NCBI GenBank assembly: GCA_013398295.1
Contig: VZSF01005693.1
Span: forward strand, 364,505-428,504
Origin: Chionis minor
Taxonomy: Eukaryota > Chordata > Aves > Charadriiformes > Chionididae
Reading direction: 5' to 3'
Length of the DNA: 64,000 bases
In this document: positions 1-13,167 of the stretch, piece by piece
How the letters are laid out: each line of letters begins with the position of its first letter
How positions within the stretch are numbered: the stretch's first letter is position 1
Position numbers and translations under genes: made by a program
The notes under the pieces: model-generated
What the model was told of the DNA's origin: nothing
Database searches by the model: none
The model's input: the letters and a program-made list of their open reading frames with translations, nothing else

Positions 1-3000
1 GGGTTTTGGACGCCATCCATCATTTCTCATTTCAGTTTCCCATGTTGGTGTGGGGACAGGCTGGCGGAGGATGCTGGAGGTCCCCACCACCTGCACCTGG
101 CTTCCCCTTGCTGGGTAGCGAGCACCTCGGGGTTCCCCCAGCGAGAAACAGGGAGCAGCCCAATGCCGGGGAGCAGGAATGGGAGCCCGCCCAGCACTCC
201 TTCAGCGGGACATGAAACCACACCAGCTGCCCAAACCCTCCCTGTGTGCAGCCACAGGCCCCCAGGCTGAGCTCTGCCAAAAGCTGGGCTCCCCATGGCC
301 AGGCTGCACGTTGGTGCTCAGCTGAAGCCACGCTTTGCCTCCTCAAGCAGCACCGACCATCACTTTTTCTCTACTGGGGTCGACTGACTTGTTGGTGGGG
401 TTGAAGTTGCGTATTTGCTGGCACTCCTTATTTCCCAAGAAAACCAGAACCATGGCCATGCCAGCAGTTTATATTCTGATGTGGACAAAAACATGTCAAT
501 ACAAAAAACAGCCAAAAAAAAGACGTCAATACAAAAAATAAACAAAAGTAGCACACTATGACTTCAGGGAAAAAACGCAAAGAGCAAAGTTTAAATCATT
601 ATATTTTTATTAAGCAAATAAAAGAGCAGTTTCTTCCATTTCGGTGCAAAAAGTTTATCAAGCGGCATATCACACACTGTAGCAGCTCCACCACAAGAAC
701 TGACTATACAGATACACAGATATCTGTGTGTAAGTGTATGTAAACACTCACATTACCCAAAATATGGCGGTTGCTTGGATTTACATGTTGTATAATAACA
801 TTACCTGCTCTTGGCTTCTTTGTCATTCCAGTTGTCATGCAGAATCCAAATATTTAACCAATTGCATGTTATTTCAGCTGATAGAAGCATCCACCATAGA
901 TTACAGACAGGGTTTATTCATAATTCATAAGAGGTTTTTTTTACCCCTGGCCAGATCCCACATGCTGTCCAGCTGCAAACGCAGACACTGGATACCAGTT
1001 TTGTAAATGGATGTGTCAACAGTAGGTAAACTCCTAAGGCTACTAAGGATTTCTTCTGACTAGGTAGAAATTAGCTAGATCTACGCCAAGGCGAGAATTG
1101 ATAAAAGGCACCGACTTGCTTTAAAAAAGGAGAATAAGGTCAAACCATCTGCTCTCTGACATCCACATGATCATCCAGTAGCCCTGATTTTGACAGCTTG
1201 GAAAGAACCTGGGACAAGACAACATCTGAGTCGCTCAAAACGCAAGCTCACCCTGCAAGACAGCTGGCGCTCGCGCAGCTCCTGCAGCCCGTGATTCACC
1301 CCAGCTATGCGGAATTTCGTCTCCAGTGCACCAAACACAGCTGTGATGTGCAGCCAGTAGCAGAGCCAACATTGCGACACAACGAAATGGCCTGCCATTG
1401 CACTGGCCAGCCAGCTGTGATTTCTGATGCATCTTTCCGAAGCCTCTACCTGACCTGTGTGTGGCAGTTTTGCTGAGATTTTCCTGAAAAAGTAGGGAAG
1501 AGGAAAGCAGGGTGACTAAGCAGGAATCCTTCACCTGGGTTTTGTGCAAGAACTAGATCAGGAGATCCCTGAACCCTTAGAAAGCCAAGTCAGATAGGAT
1601 GCACAGTACACAGCCACACTGCTCCCTGTCATCTTTCCTGGTGATGCAGTGATGTTGCTGGAGAGATCCAAACTCTCAGCCTCCGTGTGCTGGGAGCCAG
1701 CAGAAGGAGGAGCCCTGAGAAAGATGCATTTCACATAGCATCAGTATTGAAGGCAAGGAAATACCGAGTCTGACAACAGGAACATCACCCACCTACCAAG
1801 AGAAGGTTGGATCACCTATTAGTAGTTCACAAACTATGTGAAACCTTGATTTATTGGTAAAGTGTGTCAAACGGGCTGCGCATTTCATCTCCTAACGCGC
1901 TACACTGTTCTGGTGAATACCCCTGACATCATCTGCAACGCAAAGAAATGCCAGCACAGAGCTCCTGAGCTCATCGGCAGGAAGGACCTGGTTTCTTCAA
2001 GTGCGGTTTTGCTCTGAAGAGTGGCTGCCTTGAAAAGTTATCTTCCCCGTGTTACAGGCTGTGTCGCTGCGGGGTGAGTCAGAGTTTGATGGATGCCTTT
2101 GGTAACCAAGATAAGTTTGCAAGGACAGATCCATACCATACTCCAGATCCTGAGCTCAGAGTCCAGCCACGATGTGGGGGACAAGACCACCACCCCGCAG
2201 GACAGGCTCACACCTGATGATCCGGGTGACACAGCCCAAGCTATGCCTCATGTAAGAGGCCTTTCATTTTCAACTGGTTTGTCTCTAAAGCGCCTCCCTT
2301 TATTGCCTCCAGATGCTGTTTAGCTTGCAATATTAAACACAAAAGCAGTCACAAAAAGCACGCCGTTTAAACGCAGGAGACCCAATTTATGCTTTGCACA
2401 ACACTAGGAAATTATAATAATACATCACCATGATTTCTTAATAAACTGGATGTTCAGTCCTCAAATGAGAGATGCGGCAGGTGTGGAAACAAGCCCTCCC
2501 ATTTTCTTTACCCTGTACATGACACATCGCATAACTGGGTTACCATGGATTACAAAATTTCCTCTGAAGCATCAGGTTTTGGTCCACATACGTGGGCAGT
2601 GGCCTGAAACAAAATGACAGATTACTATCACAGAAATGCGTAGCGTTAAAAGTCACCTGGAAGAGGAGGAAAAATGCAAGTTCCCCAACTGTTTACTTGT
2701 TCCTTTCTTTTTGACTTGGATGTCCTTCTTGTTTTTACCCAGGAGAGGCTGTGGTGGGTTTCTCCAGCTGACTTTTGCTGTTAAGCACCAGTCTTGCCAC
2801 ATTTTTTCCTGAAGGCAGCAGAGCTAATACAGAGAAGAAAACCCTGCAAAACAGAAAAAAATGCTTGTTGGAGACCTTGTTTTACTGCATAGCTCGAATA
2901 CCTGAAAATACTTGGAGAAAAAAAGTATTCTTGCTTTAAAAGAAAAATCTGCAGATTATCCATCAAGGCTGAAGGAAGACTAGTTAATGTGCCTAATTCT

Positions 3001-5906
3001 TCCTCAAGTCTCTGAGCATTTTCTGAGGAAATCTACAGACACACACTATGTGTTTTTAATGTATCCAAGTTATGAAAATGGGGAACACTTCAGATCTCAA
3101 GGCAGTAATCTCTGTGTTAACACATAAACTGCCAGAATCAGGCTGTAGCTTGAGAATGTAATCTTTTGTATTTAATTTAAAATCCCTAATTAAAGTTTCT
3201 CCCTTTTAGAGTTTCTGAAAGGGAAAAAAAAAAACAAAACACCTTGAAAGTGGGACACAGGAATACCCTAAAAGCAGACGGAATAAAGCACCAGTCCAAA
3301 TTGCTTTCAGATCTAGTCATTATCTTAACTCCCTTGGTTCAAACTAAGCCTGGGTTAATACTGGGTTGGCAAGATCAGCACTTCCTATGAAACCAGTCAG
3401 TCTCCACTTACATATCAGGGTGAGGAAACAGGAGTGGGAAAAAACATGAGCCTGTATACAAGATCAGATCTTTCTTAAGAAACCCAGAAACACCTGATTT
3501 TTTTCATCTTCCAGCTCGCCTTTCTTTTCTTGGGTGCTGCTTTGGAGGACATTACACACGTTTATGGTCTCCACACTTACAGCCTGCACTGGGGGCTCAC
3601 AAAAAATGAATGCAAGATTTAGTCAGCTCACAGAAGCAGAGGAAAGCCGAAGCCCATGTGTGAGGGCTTTGATACGCTGTGGTTTGTCAGCGGGCTGAGT
3701 GGCAGAGGCAGACGCAGCTGCTGAACACACAGATTTCGTGGCTGGAGAAACATCCCCACTGGAACAGCAGCAAGGGCTTCCGTCCGGGTTTGCACAGAGC
3801 GGCGTGCAGGTGGGGGGAAGCCCTGTGCATCACGATGGGCACTTTCCCAAGGGCTTCTCCGGAGATTTACAAGTCTAATCCTACATCGCAGCTTACACAA
3901 GCATGGCCGCTAGCGGAGCCACAGGCAGGTCACCCCCTCCTACTACACCCTGGCATCCCTCAGGCAAATGTCGCGGCTCCTGGCCACCCCTTGTCCCTGT
4001 ACACCCCTATCCCCAGGCACTAGCCCAGCACTCGTATCCACCTCCACCGTCTGGAACCCAGCCCCATCGCCCATCTTTGGGAGCTGGGAGCTGCCCACGC
4101 ATCCCCTTCACCATCAGCTGTGACCCATCTCCACAGTGTGCAAGTAGCGCTTTTACTGGAAAGGCAAAATAAAATTTACCCTCATTTTGCCCATGGTGGA
4201 AGTCTCATTGGATCCACCAGTTGGCACGCTGGTGGACAGCTCTGATGCACCCACGATGCTTCAACAGGACTTGACCTTGCTGCCTCCCTCTCCTTGTCAG
4301 TCCAGCTTGCCCAGAGCTGCTTAACTCTCTGGAGATAACTCAGTGCCGTGCGAAACTGGGGACAGAGAAAAATATAAGCTCAGGTCCACTGGTTTATACG
4401 AAGAAAGGCTGACGACAGTGGGGTGACCTGCACAAGAGGCCCAGCCTGGGCTGTGGGAGTCAAGAGGAGGGGGAGAAACCCAAACCAGCCACCAGCACAT
4501 CTACAGGGGAGGGAGGGATGTTCCTAGGACCAAACATCTACAGCTTCAGCCACAAAATGATCTCCATCGGGATTTCTAGGTGGGGAGAAAATATTGGTAT
4601 AAAACACACTGGTCAGAAAAAAATCACGCTGAGAACTTGGGCAGACTAAACAGAGTATGTGAATTTTTTTCTCTGAAAAACCCATCGGTGCCACTGATAG
4701 AATAAATTGCGGTCATTTAACAGTTTGCTCAGCCCTCCAGATTGTCACTGACAATTTCAGTTTTTTCAGCAGAATTAGTCATGCCACAAATTGTTACACT
4801 TGAAATGAGAACCACAATCATCAGATTATCATCCGTCTAATTAAAACAAACCTAAGTATTTCACACTATATATACAGTACAGTGTTCATGTGCCAAACAT
4901 CAAGATATAGAGTGCTTTGGAGTTTATATTGACGTCAGTTTTTGCTTCAATCAACATTTACCTTTTAGGTCAATACATTTTTATGTTTGCCATAACAGAA
5001 GCTAGAATCAACATGCCTACATCTGTAATTGTTTCACTTAACTCTTTCAGTGTTTGAAATAACATTTGCAAGAAAAAGGGAAAGCTAAATACAAGAGTGC
5101 AGTGGCTTTGCCTGGCCTGTGTCTCGGTTAAATCCAGAAAAATGTTATTGCAGGGCTGTTATCTGGAAGAATCACGTTGCTCTTTGCCAGCGCTGGCGCG
5201 GAATATATAACAACATTGCCAGTAATATTAAATACCAGTAATAGCCCACCTGAATAGCTGGGAGACAAACATTCAGTTATTAAAAATGATGGTACAGAAC
5301 TGCCTCATTAAGCCCGGTAGCTTGCTGTTTACAATGGGCTAGTGCCAAAAGAAGAACACAGTTTTACAGCTTTTATTGCTATTGTCTCAGTGCATTGAAA
5401 AAGTAGTCTGTTTTCAGATAAGCTACAAAAAAAAAAAAGCCCCCGATTTTAATCAACGTGAGGTATTTGAACTCTGCGGCCATCATTTGATTCAGAACTG
5501 TGAGATAAGTAAGAGAACGAGTGTTCGTCTGTTTGGTTTATACAAGAAGCGAGTGAACTGTTTGCTTTCGTTCACCACGCTCCGCTTGCCAGAGCTACCC
5601 ACGCCGGCTCGAGCGCTGGCGGAGAAAGCACCATCTGCCCAGGGACAGACGATCCGTGCCACGTGTGCGGCAGAGACCGGACACGGGTAAACCACAACCG
5701 CGGGTACCAATGGCTTCCTCGGCACCGCCATCCCAGGGAACGATTTCGTGTCCCCAACCATTCAGGCTTAAAATGGGCTCAGGATGAGAGGAGTACACAG
5801 AAATGGTATAAAATGTGCAGGCGCAAAGTCACACGTGCCCTGCCAAAAAAACACATGCGTGCACTCACATGGTAGGCTTGTTGGCAGGCTCTCTCCCTTG
5901 CTTTCT

Positions 5907-5977
5907 CTCTCATATGTATATGTATATATGCATATATATGTGTATATATTCATATATATGTGTGTGTATACATATCT
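5907..5977. repeat. AT/TG-rich microsatellite
   Basis: Imperfect alternating TATG/TATA/TGTG sequence followed by a run of Ts up to about 5990. It is a low-complexity simple repeat and produces spurious open frames rich in Tyr, Ile and His on both strands. Confidence 0.85.
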
Positions 5978-6927
5978 TTTTTTTTTTTCTGAGCCACAAG
6001 TCTTCCCTGCAAGCCTAGAATTGCCAAAAACCCCTTTCACTGGCCTTGCTCCAAATTGTTGACAAGACCAACAGCTGTTCAGCACCAGCAATAACAGGGA
6101 AGCAAGGAAAAGACATGCTGTACGTACGGGGGGAAGGAGACACATTAGTGGAGAGAAAGGGAAAAGCATGGAGGAGGTTTCACCCTCCACAGGTAAAGCA
6201 CACCCTCATGGAGGCGCGGTACCCTCTGAAGGGTGTAACTGGGAGTTTCTAGCTATCTCCCTAACACAGCCGGTCTCCATTCCCAGGATGGAAACACTAC
6301 CCCCACTTTCCATCTGGGATGTGGGCACGGGGTGTTTCAGTGGCTGCCCGTGTCCAGGGCAGAGCCCTGACACCAATACTGAGGCTTCTCTCATGCAGCA
6401 CCAGTTCTGCACCTCCCTGCCCTCATCCCCATCCCAATTACAGCTCCTCAAAGCCAAAGGGAGGAGGAGGGTCAGTGTGCTCCATTGCAGCCTGAAAATA
6501 AAGATTATAAAACATGCAAAATCGGCTATTACCGCATGAAAGACAAACACTGTTCCCTCACTTTCCAGTAACTCGCTACCTAATGGCAGAAGATAGACAA
6601 TTAATAGTGTGGCTTCCGTGTTAAATCTCATTGGGGGCTATGGCTTAAACCCACTTTAAAGAAACTAGGCCAATCATTTTATGAGGCGTGGGAATTGTTA
6701 AATTGGGCTATCCCTTCTGCTTCATACAATTGCATGAAGACTGATACTGTGGAGAGGTTTTTAATGAAGGCCTTATATAGCTCTAGGTCAGGACATTTGC
6801 ATTTGTGAAGATTACATTGAAAGCACAAGAAGCAAAAGAGCATGAACAAACAGCAGTGTTTTCATCTTTAAAAAAAAAACAAAAAACAACACACAACCAC
6901 ATTCCGTCCGTGGGAATATGGTACGAG

Positions 6928-7150
6928 GGACTGGGAAACAATGGTTTCTATTTCCAGCTCTGCTGTCAACTTACAGGAGTCTGACCTTAAGCAAATCATT
7001 TTACTCTGGAACCTCATTTATCTGCCTCGGGTGTGTAGAGGTTCATTAGTACCCTTACTAATGAGCTTCATATAATCATATGCAAAGTGCAGCATTTTAG
7101 TAGATTTTGGAAGACTAAGATTTGTAAAGCCCTTTGAAATTCAAGATGAT
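6928..7150 (+). repeat. MIR-like SINE fossil
   Basis: The order of motifs follows the MIR (CORE-SINE) consensus: a CCAGCTCTGCTGTCAACTTA-like block at about 6954-6973, a CTGACCTTAAGCAAATCA block matching the conserved core GTGACCTTGGGCAAGTCA, then CCTCATTTATCTG, and a distal GTAAAGCCCTTTGAAAT resembling GTAAAGCGCTTAGAA. It is strongly diverged, as expected for an insertion predating the bird-mammal split or early in amniotes. The match is from memory of the consensus, not an alignment. Confidence 0.5.
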
Positions 7151-7848
7151 GTAGATATGTAAAGGTCTCCCCTTTGCTCACTCCCTCTCTCTCACACATA
7201 CTCTCTCCAGGTGATAGAGACAAATTCCATTTAAAAAAATTTCAGTTCCCAAGCACAAACAGTGTAAACTCAAAGTCCAGTTTTTGAAGTTTTATTACTT
7301 CTTTGAAACAACAGTGCTAACACGCACACTCAGAAGAAACCTGAACAGCAGCGAGTTACTGGAACAGTTGGTCCTGAGAGAGCAATAAAAGCCTAAACAA
7401 AGTTGAACTTTGGATTACATGCTGTGTTGAGCTATTGAATTTGACAAGTTAATTTGTTAATTTCTTTGACCTGATTTATACACTTGCTGTATGTTTGCAG
7501 AGCTCCTCCTCTTCAGGTGCTGCTTTTATACTTCTTGCCCTGATGTAGTCTCAACAGTACAGAGGCAATCACCTGGTATGACTGCACAACTGCAAGCCTG
7601 TGTCTTTTATTAAACTAATTGGTACAGGTAGAAAAAAAGTAGTTTTCCTGCCTACATCCCTGAAGCAAAGAATGACTCTGTTCCCGAAAGAGCGCCTTAA
7701 TTTTTCTGCAGTTGTAATAGTTGGTCTAATAAAAGATTTTACCCTTGCCTACAAATCTTGTCCACCCAATGTTCTTTGAACAATGCACTCGTAGCAAAAT
7801 ACTAGGATAAAAGCTCTAACTTGTTACTCCTCCTCACTGGAAATAACA

Positions 7849-8460
7849 GGTGTACTGGTTTGGGCTGGGATAGAGTTAATTTTATGCATAGCAGCTCCTG
7901 TGGTGGTATGTTTTGGATTTGTGACCAAAACAATGTTGATAACACACTAATGTTTCAGTTACCACTGAGCAGTGCTTACACAGTATCAAGGGCTTTTCTG
8001 CTCCTCAGGCTGCCCTGACCATGAGCAGGCTGGGGGTGCACCAGAAGTTGGGAGGGGACACAGCTGGGACAGCTGACCCCAACTCACAACAGGGATACCC
8101 CACGCCATACGATGTTGGGCTCAGCAATAAAAGCTCAGCAATAAAAGCTGGGGGAAGAAGGAGAAAGGGAAGACGTTCAGAGTTATGGCATTTGTCTTCT
8201 CAAGTCACCGTTGCGCATGATGGAGCCCTGCTTTCCTGGAGGCAGCTGAACACCTACCTGCCGATGGAAAGCAGTGAATGAATTCCTTGTTTTGCTTTGC
8301 GCATGCATGCAGCTTTCGCTTTACCTATTAAACTGCCTTTATCTCAACACAAGAGCTTTTGAACTTTCGCTTTTCCAATTCTGTCCCCCACCCTGCTGGG
8401 GGGACGTCAGCAAGGGGCTGGCAGTGGGCTGGGCTGCCCTCCAGGGCTCACCCACAGCAA
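7849..8460 (+). mobile_element. Solo LTR of an avian endogenous retrovirus
   Basis: It starts with TGTACTGGTTTGGGCTGGGA and continues with the GATAGAGTTAATTTT block, the GTTGATAACACA block, the GAGCAGTGCTTACACAG block and the GGGTGCACCAGAAGTTGGGA block. I recognise these as a widespread neoavian/songbird ERV LTR. An ATTAAA poly(A) signal lies near 8325, followed by TGCCTTTATCTCAACACA. No gag, pol or env remnant or second LTR is adjacent, so it is a solo LTR. The 3' end is diverged and its boundary is approximate. I could not identify a clear target-site duplication. Confidence 0.8.
8119..8146 (+). repeat. 14-bp tandem duplication inside the LTR
   Basis: The unit GCTCAGCAATAAAA occurs twice head to tail (8119-8132 and 8133-8146). 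In related LTRs, as I remember them, this place carries a TATATAAA-like promoter element just upstream of GCTGGGGGAAGAAG. Here it is replaced by two AATAAAA boxes. Confidence 0.85.
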
Positions 8461-11400
8461 CCAGCTATTTCTAACAACCTGCGTATGTCCACAAAGGGCT
8501 GGGGTCCAGAGGTGCTGCTTTAACCAGAGCAAGCTGGAGTTACTTACACTATTTTGAAAAGATTGAAGGGGCAGGCTGAACATTTTCCAAAATCGAATTT
8601 ACTTGCTTAATGGGACAACGGAAACAAAAATCAAGGGAGCTTTCTAGGAATGGCGCCAAAAACTGCCTTACAAGCAAACCGCAATATCCCTGCGCAAAGC
8701 AGTGTCTCATTTCCCCTTCCACGCGCAGGGGGTGAAAGGTGTACCCCACTGATTTTTGTTATCCTTGGCTCTAAAACGAGGATATGTCTCCCCATGAACG
8801 TCTCCAGTAGAGCATGCTGGTAACTCCTGCATAACCAGATGCATGAAATCAGGGAATAAAATAACTCTTATCTGCAGGTGGAAAGCTAATTTGGGCACCG
8901 GGCACTGAGGCAGGACTCAAGCAATCCATCTGCTACTCTCACACAGCCTCTTCCCTTTCCCTCCCAAAGCCCCCAGAGAAGGACCATGACCATTTCACAA
9001 GTGAGAAGCTGAGGCTCCGGTGCTGTGCTTTTTTTAGGATACCTAGGTATGCTGTGGAGACTCCTCAGTCTCCATCAGGTGCCTAACCCTCACAGGCAGC
9101 AATTGCTTTCGGAGCTACAGCCCGGAAAGACTTTGGGCAAGCCTCCACATGTGGGCACGGAGGAGAGCCATGCGCAGGTTTCACCTCCACTCTCCACCGG
9201 CACAGGCTCAGGGAAGCCATGTGCCCGCACTAAAACCAGAGCACTTTCCTGGGGGAGAAAGGAAGGATTTGCTGTGGGAATAGCGGCCAGAGCAGCCCTG
9301 TATGACGCCTTGGGGCTCCAGTGAGCCGCAGCCTCCCTGCAAGGGTATCCCAGCTATTCGAGAGCAAGGAATAGGTTGGAAGATAATTACAGTGGTGGGG
9401 AATTTGTCCTGGTTTGTTCGGTGAAAGCTTTGCGCACGCTAAATATTTCCTTGGCTGGAGGTTTTGGGCGTTAAAATTAAAGAGGAATGATATTTTTGAA
9501 TGATAGATGAGGCAAAAGTCCCCTTGGCAATTGAGGTTTTGCCAGGGCAAAGAAGTAGCAGAAAGACCACCATTTGACAGGAGACAAAATCAGATACTTA
9601 TCTCTGATCAGTTTTCTACTATTTGTTTTTTCATTGAACCTAATTGACTTACTTTGCATTTATCCTTGGGTAAGGAAAAGGAAAGCAGATTTAAGGTTCG
9701 ATTTAAGAGAAATTAGGTAAGGCAAGGAGGTTGGAAGGCTTTAATTATAGCCTCATCTCACCAACTGACTAACTTGGCTCACCCTTTGCACTTGCCATAA
9801 CCCCTTGGAAACACGGGGAAAGCCCTCCGCACCTTTCTACAGCTAGTTCAAAACTTCACCTCCCTCTGCATCCCAGAGGAGCCACAAGGCTCCCTCAGGA
9901 TTTCACCACATCGGGAGCAGATCTAAGACCATCCCCCGGATCCAGTGAGCTGCAGGGCTCCTTGAGCCAGAACCGCTTTGCCTCAACAGGCCGAGCGATT
10001 TCCCGTGCAATTGCTTCCCCATCCAATTTGGGGAGAAGGCAACTGCAGCACAGTAGCCAGCTTTCTCCTCCCATTGCCTTCCTCCCCACACTGCCGCTCA
10101 TCCATCCCAATGCTGCAGGGCTCATGTCTTTTAATGGCAGGAGTCGTCTGTGGGACCAAACCTATGAGCAGACAGTGAAGGGGCTCAGTTTAAAAACAAT
10201 GCTTTAAAAAAAAAACATAAAAGCCTGCGGGGAGAGTTGCTGAGGCCATGCAACACCTGGCAGAGCTGAGGAGGTGTCGATCAATGGGAGTGGGCATGAG
10301 GAAGGATGGGGCAAAACCCAGCATCTCAACCCATATCCCTGGAGAAGTCAGAGCTGGGCTCCGTTCTTACCACTTTCTGTCCTGCAAAAGCAGGCAGCGG
10401 TGCTTGAAACCCTGGAGGGGTCCATGCCAAGCCCTCCTTGGTGGAGGCAGGTCTTTCCCTAAGGGCAGGGTCCTCTGTCCAGAGAAACAGCCTTCAGGGA
10501 AACAACATTTTTTTTTCTTCCCCCCTCTCCCCCCCCCCAACCAGAGGCTGCCAGCTTGCTGCAATGTCCCTCCCTGAAACAACCCCATTTAGCATTATTG
10601 ACCCCCACCCCATGCCAGCACCCGCGAGAATCCTTGCGTGACTGACGCTGGGACGGCACCGGAGGAGTCACCGGGACTGCTGGCAAGAGAAGCAGACAAG
10701 CCTGAGGGCCCAGCGCCTGAGGGAGCGAGGGTGCTGCTGGCACCCAGCGCCTCGGCAGCCTTTCCCACGGAGGCAGAGGGGAGCTGGCAGAGCCCCCATG
10801 GCCCCCTCTCTGCCCTGTGCTGAGCTACCCCCGCCGTGCATGGTTTCTGCTGGGAGAGGACACCCTTACTGTCTTCATGTCACCAAAGGCAATGGCTGGC
10901 GTATTAAGAAACATCAAGAAGAAGATGGGTTTAAGGCTTGTCATCCCCCAGCCAGCTGTGCTACAGCCACTCCTCATCCTGCAAACTGGATGTAGACTGA
11001 AATGGAGAGGAGATCACAGTTCCCCTTCCTCCACTGCAGGAAAACGTCCTTTTCCTTCCAGACAGGGATGAGCCAGTGTGGGGCAGGGCTGTCAAAAGTC
11101 CCCATTGCAGCTTGCAATTACCAACACAGTTGTGCTGCCTACTTTTGGAGGCAGGACTGACGCTGGGGTGTTTCCTACCTCTCAGGCCCAGACAACCAGC
11201 AGACCCACCCACTCCGACCTCAAGGGGAGGCTTGTTCCCTGCTGGGTGCATGAGCTGGCTCTGCATGCATTTGCATGTCTTCTGATAGCGCCTGGAGAGT
11301 CGCTCTTCCAAAACCCTTGGCACTAGAGACAGCAAGAGTCTAATGTGATGTTATCACGATTAACACCAAACTCGGTCCCCATTGCGCAACCCTGTGCACC

Positions 11401-13146
11401 CCTCATGATCTTGCTCGCAGCTGCAGGACTGGCTGTGTGGGGTCATACGCTTTCCCTCACAGGACAAAGAGCACATGGTTGCCCATCGGCCCCAGCCCTC
11501 CCCACACACTCAGGCACGCATTTGCACGGACAGCTTTGGGAGTGGGGTCACCACCAGGGAGCAGCTTGGGGTCTGAGGGCAGCCTCTTAGTGCCATCAAG
11601 CTTCTGCGTGGACCTTGGATGCTTCTCTAAGAGCAGGAAAGGGAGAGGCAAGAGAAGGCTTTAAGAACAATCCTTCACTCTCCCCACTGCTGAGGACCTC
11701 TTTTCATTTGCACCAGTGTCCCTCCCTCTCCAAAACAAGGTTTAGTTCATCAGGAAGCAACGAAAAGCAAGGGAGAGGAGGGGAAATGGGAGCGGAGCAG
11801 CAGGGAGAGCCAGGGCCACAGCCCTGAGAGAGCAGGAGAGAGCAAGTCGAGCCATGCTACCAAAAGCTCCCAGGCTCACATCACCTCCCACCCGCTTCCG
11901 CTGGCACAGGCAGGGGCCACGCTGCTCATGCTGCCACGGTGCCAAGGCGTATTCCCCCACACTTTCCCCTCCTGCTCTTCACCCATCCCTGAGCAGAGCG
12001 TGCCAAGGCAGACAGGCATTGGGCTGCAGGCAGGCACAGGGTTTGGGTATTTTTTCAACTTGATTCAGCCATTTTCTGCTCAGCAGCCTGGTCTCCACAT
12101 TCGCAGCTTACCCATCAATCTCAGCATCACAGCCCGTCCTCACCCCAGCCAGCCACAGGGCACAAGGGATCTGCAGAAAAGGGCACCCTATACTGATGCT
12201 CCAGGGTTTTTTAAGGGAGTTGTGTATAGTACAATCAAAAGAACCAGGTATTTCCAAAACTGTTCAGTGAGGCCTTCTTTTCTGGTTAGCATGTGTCATG
12301 GAGAAAAAGCAAAAGGTGGTCTTTAACGCCACTGGAGAACAGAGCACTGTGATGACGACCAGGGAATCCACCCCTACTGCCATGGGTGCCACCAAGGCAT
12401 TCTCACGTCATGCTCCAGAAGAGGTTTGTGGCATTAGAAACTGGATACAAGGACGGCTGCAAGAGCTGCAGTGTTTCTCTACATTGCCTTCTCCCCAGGG
12501 CACCTCCACTTAGAAAGAAGTTTCCAGCTGGGCTGACAGACTTGGAGGTTGAACTTCTATTTAGCAAGAGAATAGGCCTAACACAGATTTCCCCACAGCT
12601 TTCTGATAAGGACATGACAGTCAGGAACCACACCTAGGGAGGCTCTTTCTGGGCTTGTTGCAGTCTACGAGGTCTCTGCCAGCCTTGGCCAAGGATGGCA
12701 GGAGGGCTTCATCATGCCCTCCACAGAAGTCCCCCAGGATGCCCCTGGGCAGCAGCAGCAGCCTCCCATGGCCAGGGGAGAGCTGGGCACCACACTTGCT
12801 CTTGGGCACGTTTCATCACAGAGGGACCGATTTCTACACGGGCATTTTGAGAGTTAAGATTGAGAGCTGAGCTAAGATTTATCATTAAGTCAACAACCCA
12901 TTGTGCAAGAGGCCCTGTGAGATGTAACAGGAGCTGATAGCTGCCGTGGCGCTACAAAAGGAGAGTCAGAAAGCTGTGTCCCCTACTCCGAGTTATCGCA
13001 GTGGTTTTATACCTTATGTCAGGCACCTGATGTGTTTCAAAGGGACAAGTCACTGGTCTACATCCTGGTGACCCAAGAAGTTAGCGCTTTAGTAAGAGGA
13101 AGACCAAAGACAGGCAGATAAGGACGTGCAGGGAATACATTGACTT

Positions 13147-13167
13147 AAAAAAAAAAAAAAAAAAAAG
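13147..13167. repeat. Poly(A) tract
   Basis: Uninterrupted run of about 21 adenines on the plus strand. No recognisable retrotransposed body precedes it. Confidence 0.8.

Larger units (their letters stand above)
1..7848. other. Intergenic DNA without a recognised gene
   Basis: I find no conserved coding sequence here on either strand. Open frames are short, lack splice context and match nothing I recognise. GC-rich stretches (1-340, about 3640-4170) alternate with AT-rich blocks (about 4590-5370, 6490-7480). The AT-rich blocks have the even, low-repeat texture often seen in conserved noncoding DNA, but that cannot be shown without an alignment. By synteny this is the region 3' of NFKBIZ, which in mammals is gene-poor. 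Confidence 0.6.

Noticed and set aside
5768..6190. 140-codon minus-strand frame with Tyr/Ile/Thr repeats
   Set aside because: The striking part is translated TATA/TGTA microsatellite.
6206..6631. 141-codon minus-strand frame
   Set aside because: No family resemblance and a similar-sized frame on the opposite strand. Best seen as chance.
7721..7763. Segment GTTGGTCTAATAAAAGATTT then TACC, reminiscent of an ancient interspersed-repeat tail seen in amniotes
   Set aside because: I cannot name the family with confidence and the match is short.
8985..9035. Possible reverse MIR fragment (CATTTCACAAGTGAGAAGCT then GAGGCTC)
   Set aside because: Similarity to TTTTACAGATGAGGAAACTGAGGC is suggestive but too short to claim.
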